Source: Epiperipatus broadwayi
Lineage: Eukaryota; Onychophora; Udeonychophora; Euonychophora; Peripatidae
Assembly: GCA_028023455.1 (NCBI GenBank)
Contig: JAQFVV010006208.1
Location: forward strand, 3,514,963 to 3,578,962
DNA: 64,000 nucleotides
Reading direction: 5' to 3'
Position numbers and translations under genes: made by a program. The notes beneath the pieces are model-generated. The model searched no databases. It had not been told where the DNA came from and saw nothing but the letters and a program-made list of their open reading frames with translations. This document shows positions 58,490 to 64,000 of the stretch, in pieces (position 1 is the first letter of the stretch; every line of letters begins with the position of its first letter).

Positions 58490-59295
58490 TAGGAAATTTG
58501 AACACAGACTTTCAAGCTCCCTTCGGCTATCCACTCTATCTCGTACAACTGTTACACATAACCACACAAATGTGAAAAAAATATTAATGATTTCCAATAT
58601 ATGCATTTCATGCCGAATCAGCACTCATCAGTTGGTCCAGATCATCATTTTCCACATACACACATATATATAATCAGTGCTCAATTTATATTAAGATGGC
58701 AAACCTTCAAACTTTAATGGACATGCTTCAATATACTCCACTCTCCAACTTGTTAGCTATCCATACCATTGAAAATCTGATGATGGATTCCCAAATTCTT
58801 TGTTGATGCCAATATTAATGGCATTCCCATGTTGACTTTTACGTTACTCTGACTCCTTATGTAAAGGATTTTGTACAATTAAATACACAGAAGAGGGTGT
58901 GTATTTAAATGGATAAAATAATTTACATAAGGGATTAGAATGACTTAGAAATCAACATGGCATGATATTAATATTGGTATCAATAAAGAATTTGGGCATT
59001 CCATCATCTGATTTTCAATGGTGTGGATGGCTGAAGAGTTGGAGAGTGAAGTAAGCCTGTTCATTAAAGTTTGAAGATTTCCTATCTTAATATAAACCAA
59101 GCATTGATTATATATATGTGGGTGATGATGATGTGGACCAACTAATAAGTGCTGGTTCAGCACGAAATACTTATATTGGAGTGCATTTATTTTTTTCACG
59201 CGTGTGTGGTCATATATATCGGTTGTACGAGATACAGTGGATAGCTGAAGGGAGCTTGAAAGTGTGTGTTCGAATTTCTATAATTGCATCTAAAT
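58490..59295. repeat. R2 inverted dimer
   Basis: A plus arm (58490-58880) and a minus arm (58900-59295) are joined through AATACACAGAAGAGGGTGTG. The outer end of the minus arm, GGAGCTTGAAAGTGTGTGTTCGAATT in part, again looks tRNA-like. Confidence 0.85.
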
Positions 59296-60035
59296 TTCAA
59301 CTATATAGAGTATGCTTATATTCAAGTATTAAAGATATATAATAATATTTTAAAAATACCCCTGAAATAGAAGCAACTTATTAGTTTACAGCAAGTGTGA
59401 GAGACATTAATATGAATTATTGTATTATAAACAGCTACTTCTAAATGAGTATGGCCATTTTAATCCAAGAAAAAAAAGAAGAGAGTGAAAAAAACCGCTC
59501 TAGAAATGAGTTGTGCAATGAACCATGAAAATCAATTTGTGAATTGTAAATACATCAACATGTAGATCACGCTGGTCCTGTTTATGTTTATTTGATATTT
59601 TACGATGTTGTCTTTTACTTTCTTCAGCTGAAAATTTTTCTTTCAGAAATACATCGACATCATATCAAATTGTAATTTTCTAGAGCATTCTATTTTCTGC
59701 CATATCTTCCCAATGGAGACGGTCTTTACTGCACTTCCTTCTTTAGAATATCTTTGAAATAATTCTTATAACGTAGTTCTAATTCTTCCATGAAAACCAA
59801 GCTCAAATTTCTATTGTAAAACCCTTTCAGGAAGTCTTCCATTGTTCATTCATTTTAAAAGTCCGGTACACAGTAGTGGACTCTTTAGTATCATATCCAG
59901 TAATTGATTTTACGATCTTAACGTATTTTTAAAATTTTATGCAGCAGCCTTGTCAAATTATTCTAATGCCTTCATATTGCACCAATAGGTGTCCAAGCTT
60001 CACTTCTATTCAATAAATTAAGTAAAATAATAGTT

Positions 60036-60421
60036 TCATATATATATATATTTTACAATTCTCCTTTCATATACACTTCATTTGCATAAATTTATATCGT
60101 GTGCTTGTGCGTGTTAGCGCATTTTATATTTTGCACGTTAGAACAATTAGCCACGAAGTTTAAACTGTTTGCTTACTTCAATGCAAACAAATTTTCTTAA
60201 AAAACTTCTTTATTTTCATTACAGTTTTGACTGTCCAGCAGTCTTCATCAGAGCAGAGGAAGTTTGATAAGCTCTGATGAAGACTGCTGGACAGTCGAAA
60301 CTGTAAGGAAAATAAAGAAGTTTTTTAAGAAAATTTGTTTGCATTGATGTGTATATGAAAGAAGAATTATAAGAAATATATATATGCAAAAAAAGTAAAA
60401 GAAGAATAAGAGAATATACTT
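60036..60421. repeat. R5 palindromic element with target duplication
   Basis: Inner arms (60179-60254 and 60271-60346) are nearly perfect complements. Outer arms (60036-60083 and 60345-60390) pair as well. A 95-base insertion is present only on the left. The flanks are AAAATAATAGTT (60024-60035 and 60422-60433, 12 bp). It splits the YTDD-type LINE. Confidence 0.85.
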
Positions 60422-61447
60422 AAAATAATAGTTCTATGTATAATGATGAACGTAGTTGCAGCAGTTCTTTCCCTGTGATGAAATGCTATTGCATAACTTG
60501 TTAAAAGCATCAGCAACGCATTCGAATCTGTGTTGTATTTCAGCGTTTAGGTCTATATTTCTATTTATAAATGTATCGAGGTATTTAAATTAGTTTATGA
60601 GCTCAAAATGATAAACAAGTGTATGAAAAATTGCCGAAGATTTTTTTTCCATCACTGGCTGATAAAGAATTTGAGTTTAATGAACATTAACTTTTAAACT
60701 AAAGTCTTTAAATATTGCATTCAAACATTAAATATATTTGGTAAACGGTCTTTTGAACTGGTAAAAATGGTACAATCATCAGTATATTGTAAATCCGGAG
60801 TCCATGAATATGAAATTCTTGCTTTTAATTGATTCAAATTAAAAATTCCATCATCAAATCTGTGTTGCATCTCGATCCTTGTTCCTTTATGACACCAGTA
60901 AACGGTTTCAAAGACTATTGTCATAAAAATTTAAATCAATATTGGAGTAAGTACACTTTCTTCTTTAACACCATTTTTCATTTTCAAATGCCACAGAACT
61001 TGGTTCTGTATTAATAACGCTTCCTGTTATTCTATCAAGTAGAATCTGTATAATATGAATACATTTTGGTGAACAACACATGCCGTAAGTCTCTCTTATT
61101 AACTGAACCAAATACCTTGACCAAATTAATAAAAACAATATGTAAATCACTTTTTTATCCTTATTCTTTTTTTGCATTCGCCTGTCAACACTGACTATGT
61201 CTATAGTATTTCTTGATTCTCTGGTAATTATTCATCTATAACTGGAAGTGATCTATTTAACAAAATCCTTGAAAGTACTTTTTCTGTAGTGGATGATAAT
61301 ATTCCATGGACTCGTCTTGTTTTTAAAAATTTGAATGATAAAAGTATTTTTAAGATCAGGTAGATAATGCGTCCATATATTTCTAAAAAATTCCAGTATT
61401 TTTGAAGCTAACCACCACATTTTCAAACTTCTTGCAGCTTCTCCATT

Positions 61448-61553
61448 CCCCCCCCCCCCATGTGTCATAGCATCAGCCGGGAAGCGAACCCGTTAACCCG
61501 GGACCACTGCTTGTAAAGCAGCTGTCGCTGATCTCTCGACCACCAATGTTTGA
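61448..61553 (-). mobile_element. SINE-1 copy
   Basis: On the minus strand it reads ATTGGTGGTCGAGAGATCAG through a TTTACAA loop and a GGGTTCGCTTCCCGG T-arm (the best B-box of the family) to GCTGATGCTATGACACATG and a run of twelve G. It is flanked by CAGCTTCTCCATT (61435-61447 and 61554-61566), a 13-bp target duplication. The host is the YTDD-type LINE. Confidence 0.85.
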
Positions 61554-62384
61554 CAGCTTCTCCATTTTTAAGATTCCAAAGAGCTATTTTAACTTCAATG
61601 CACTGTTGGATTTCTTGGTCCAAAACTAAATGTGTAAATAAAATGGATATACCAACAAATGTCATCATCTCAATTCTTGTATTATTATTCAAATGATGAT
61701 CAAAATATTTATTCCACCTGTTCAAAATAGCATCGTTATCATATAAGAAAATGGATTGTGATAACATTTCTCAGATCTAAATGTTGCTTTCAATGCATCA
61801 GAAAGGATCTACAATGAACGTGGTCAGATAAGGTCTGTATCTTCTTTGTAATTTTAGCATACCATTCATTCATAAGCCTTGAATTTCTATCTTCAGATTT
61901 CTATATTTATTATGAAGTTTTACATTTAATTTATTATTCTGCTAAGCAGAAAGTCCCATGTTTTCTCTTAATCAAATTGTTTATAACAAGATCATTGCCA
62001 GAAAACCAGTTATGCTTCTTAGTGAACCCAAGAATAGATTAAGAGAATTCCACAAAAGAAAAAAAAAAAACAAATGAAAGGAAGGGAAGAATTGGAGTCC
62101 GAAATACTAATTGAATATGAAAACATAAACACACTACCTCATTGTCACCATTATATAGGGAGATGAGGAAGAAAAGAAGGAAACAGAAAAGACTGTATTG
62201 GAAAGAGTGTCTAACCTTTGATGAACCAACATCTTATCCTACAAGGTAGCAGGGATACTATTTGCCACCTGTCGAGCCTGTCTGTAGACAGAGCATAGCG
62301 CCTGCTGATAAAAATAAGATATATATGTCAATTTCGTACAGTCTTTAAGTTTTTATTAGTATATGTATATAGTAAAAAAATGAT

Positions 62385-62985
62385 TGGGCTGCTCTCACTG
62401 ACACACTTGAGTTAGCATGCTGAGTTTATTGGCTTTTTACCTTTGAGTTTGAGATTAAACACCCTATAATCTTTCCTCTCAGTTGTCTAACTATTTTTAA
62501 CTAAAACGTCAGTTGAGTTTTCTTGAGGTCAGGAATAATGTGTGTGTAAATGAACATTTTTCAAAAAAAGATATTTATAATCATGACAGACATAATTAAA
62601 TTACGGCTCTTGTTCCCAGGAGGCTATAAAGTCATCAGCCAAAGCAGCGGTAGCGGCAACAGATGCTAAGAATCTTGTGATTGTGGATTTGAGCTGCCAT
62701 TCAATGACAATCTCTTATTTAGGTATCCACAATTACAAATCATTTTCAGGTGAAGGCTGATTGCATGAATTGGGATAAATGTCTAGGAAATTGTAGAACT
62801 AAAGTTAGAAGCAAAAATGAAGAGAGAATTCATTTTAAAAGTGGACCTTTATTTTACTGCAAAGGCACAAATATTGGAAATATATGTGGAATAGGATTCA
62901 TTATAAATAAAAAGTGGAAGAACGACCTTATGGGGATTAATGATATTGTAACGGTATACACTCTCTCAACAAGATAAGTTAAGGC
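62385..62985 (+). mobile_element. RTE LINE 5' end fragment
   Basis: A 5' non-coding part (62385-62500) matches the reverse complement of 21150-21240 and 35815-35900. It is followed by a decayed endonuclease start: MTDIIKLRLLFPGGYKV, then ERIHFKSGPLFYCKGTNIGN and IGFIINKKWKNDL, as in the copy at 20.6-21.1 kb. Stops interrupt it throughout. The element is cut off after about 600 bases. Confidence 0.75.
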
Positions 62986-64000
62986 AGTCACATCTCACTA
63001 TAGTCAGATTTAAGGTCTTCATATAGGATGCCACGAATGATGTGATTTAATTTTGATATAAACTATATATGTTCCCAATAAATCATTTATTATTAATAAA
63101 TTATATCTAAACCACATCAAATCAATTTTCACCTTAATTGACTTGACCGTTATGCTTAGATTTCGAACTCGGGGAAATTTAACAATTTACTCTCTTCAGG
63201 GGTTCCTATCAATATACTAGAGTAATGATAATAGTAAATCTCACTAACTCTTTAAAATAGGTTTCTTGAAGTTAATATAATAATCAATAAAGATTATTAT
63301 ATTAAATGTTTGTTCTTATATTATAAAATCATAAATGAATAAAACAAACGGAAGACTTCATTTAGTTTAATATAAAAAAAACATTAATTATTTATTTAAC
63401 AAATAATAACTTAAACTTTATAATATATAAAAATTATTTATATATCTACTTCCTTATATTAAAAATATAAATATTCTATTTACTTACGCTAGATATATTT
63501 TCTAACTTATAACACTACATGATTTTATAACGTATATAAAATATAAGTATCCAAATATTAAGACTTTTATATTAACACTATTATAAAATAATTAGATTAT
63601 ACAAATAATAATCCAATTATTTGTATATAATATTTTCATTCGTTAAAATGATTGTACACAATTTATGTTTATTAATATAAAAATATATATTTCATATCAA
63701 TGTTAGTCATTTATCCACTTATCATACATTATGGACTATTTGGATTAGTATAAACAAAGTAGTGTCATGTCATAGAAAATAATAGTATGTGAATTTCAAA
63801 ATAATTTAATTTCTTACCTCCAAGTTCACTTTATCCCTTTATATTTTTAATTGCCTTTCCCATATTGATATTTCTTAACTTATATCTAAATTTTTATTAA
63901 TCATAATTAAAAACAAAAATATTTTAAATTATTAATTCTCTCTTATTATTCATTTCTTTAATGAAATGAATACGATAATAAAGGAAATGAAATTAATCTT
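62986..64000. other. no gene seen
   Basis: Extremely AT-rich, low-complexity sequence to the right edge. The next SESTD1-like exon was not found here. Confidence 0.6.

Larger units (their letters stand above)
59600..61770 (-). mobile_element. LINE of a second type (YTDD reverse transcriptase), interrupted twice
   Basis: Minus-strand pieces appear in order. First is ILNRWNKYFDHHLN followed by EIQQCIEVKIALWNLKNGEA (RT entry region, 61465-61767). Next come FINLVKVFGSVNK (61080-61160) and LQYTDDCTIF (about 60770-60795, catalytic Y-T-D-D), then a VNVxxTQILYQP segment, then a C-terminal part ELRYKNYFKDILKK with HWED-like context (59640-59830). The spacing fits one element. A SINE (61448-61553) and a palindromic element (60036-60421) are inserted, each with target duplications. 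Many stops make it dead. It is distinct from the FADD-type RTE family. Confidence 0.7.

Noticed and set aside
60179-60346. Complete hammerhead ribozyme in R5
   Set aside because: The core words are present and stem III could pair with the opposite arm of the palindrome. However, there is an extra A beside stem II and no stem I that does not use the core itself, so I report only a hammerhead-like module.

Overview
This is a strongly AT-rich stretch of animal nuclear DNA, most likely from an invertebrate. The evidence is spliced coding exons with GT/AG borders in long introns, no operons, and a dense load of metazoan-type transposable elements: RTE-like LINEs, Ty3/gypsy LTR elements of the K02A2.6-like type, a Penelope-like element with a GIY-YIG domain, hAT elements and tRNA-derived SINEs. 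This mix is familiar from molluscs, chelicerates and cnidarians. The sequence alone does not let me choose among them.

Host genes. One real gene is recognisable. Three short plus-strand exons (37518-37575, 51530-51638, 57198-57288) join in phase to encode the N-terminal CRAL-TRIO/Sec14-like domain of a SESTD1-like protein, starting Met-Glu-Ala-Ser. The gene continues beyond the right edge, and its 5' UTR exon(s) lie upstream and were not found. An intronless, decayed copy of the DENR C-terminal SUI1 domain (38032-38334) sits in its first coding intron. A 96-codon minus-strand reading frame at 6114-6404 is unassigned.

Layout. 1-11.5 kb: short repeats of several families (R1, R2, R3, R4), mostly arranged as inverted dimers. 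11.8-21.4 kb: minus-strand RTE LINE copies, one of them split by a 3-kb insertion with an unusual GC-rich patch. 21.4-27.5 kb: a cluster of R1 insertions plus a non-autonomous hAT element. 28-32.7 kb: a complete but decayed gypsy element with two LTRs, carrying a SINE. 33.1-36.4 kb: an RTE copy with a 5' inversion. 36.4-37.4 kb: R2. 37.5-57.3 kb: the SESTD1-like gene, with introns holding the DENR copy, two more gypsy remnants, two Penelope-like remnants and a hAT transposase. 57.9-64 kb: an R7 inverted-repeat element, R2, a second type of LINE interrupted by a palindromic element and a SINE, and an RTE remnant.

Most notable pattern. Six different repeat families here (R1, R2, R3, R5, R6 and the terminal repeat of the Penelope-like element) carry the same module: CTGAWGA, a short hairpin, then GAAAC or GAAAT. 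That is the layout of a hammerhead-ribozyme core. The best sampled family, R1, integrates as monomers, inverted dimers or trimers, each unit flanked by 9-13 bp target-site duplications. These traits (variable duplications, tandem or inverted units, hammerhead-like core) resemble Penelope-like elements and retrozymes, so I infer that a Penelope-like or LINE machinery may mobilise a whole set of short non-coding repeats. Catalytic activity is not shown by the sequence, and several copies depart from the canonical core.
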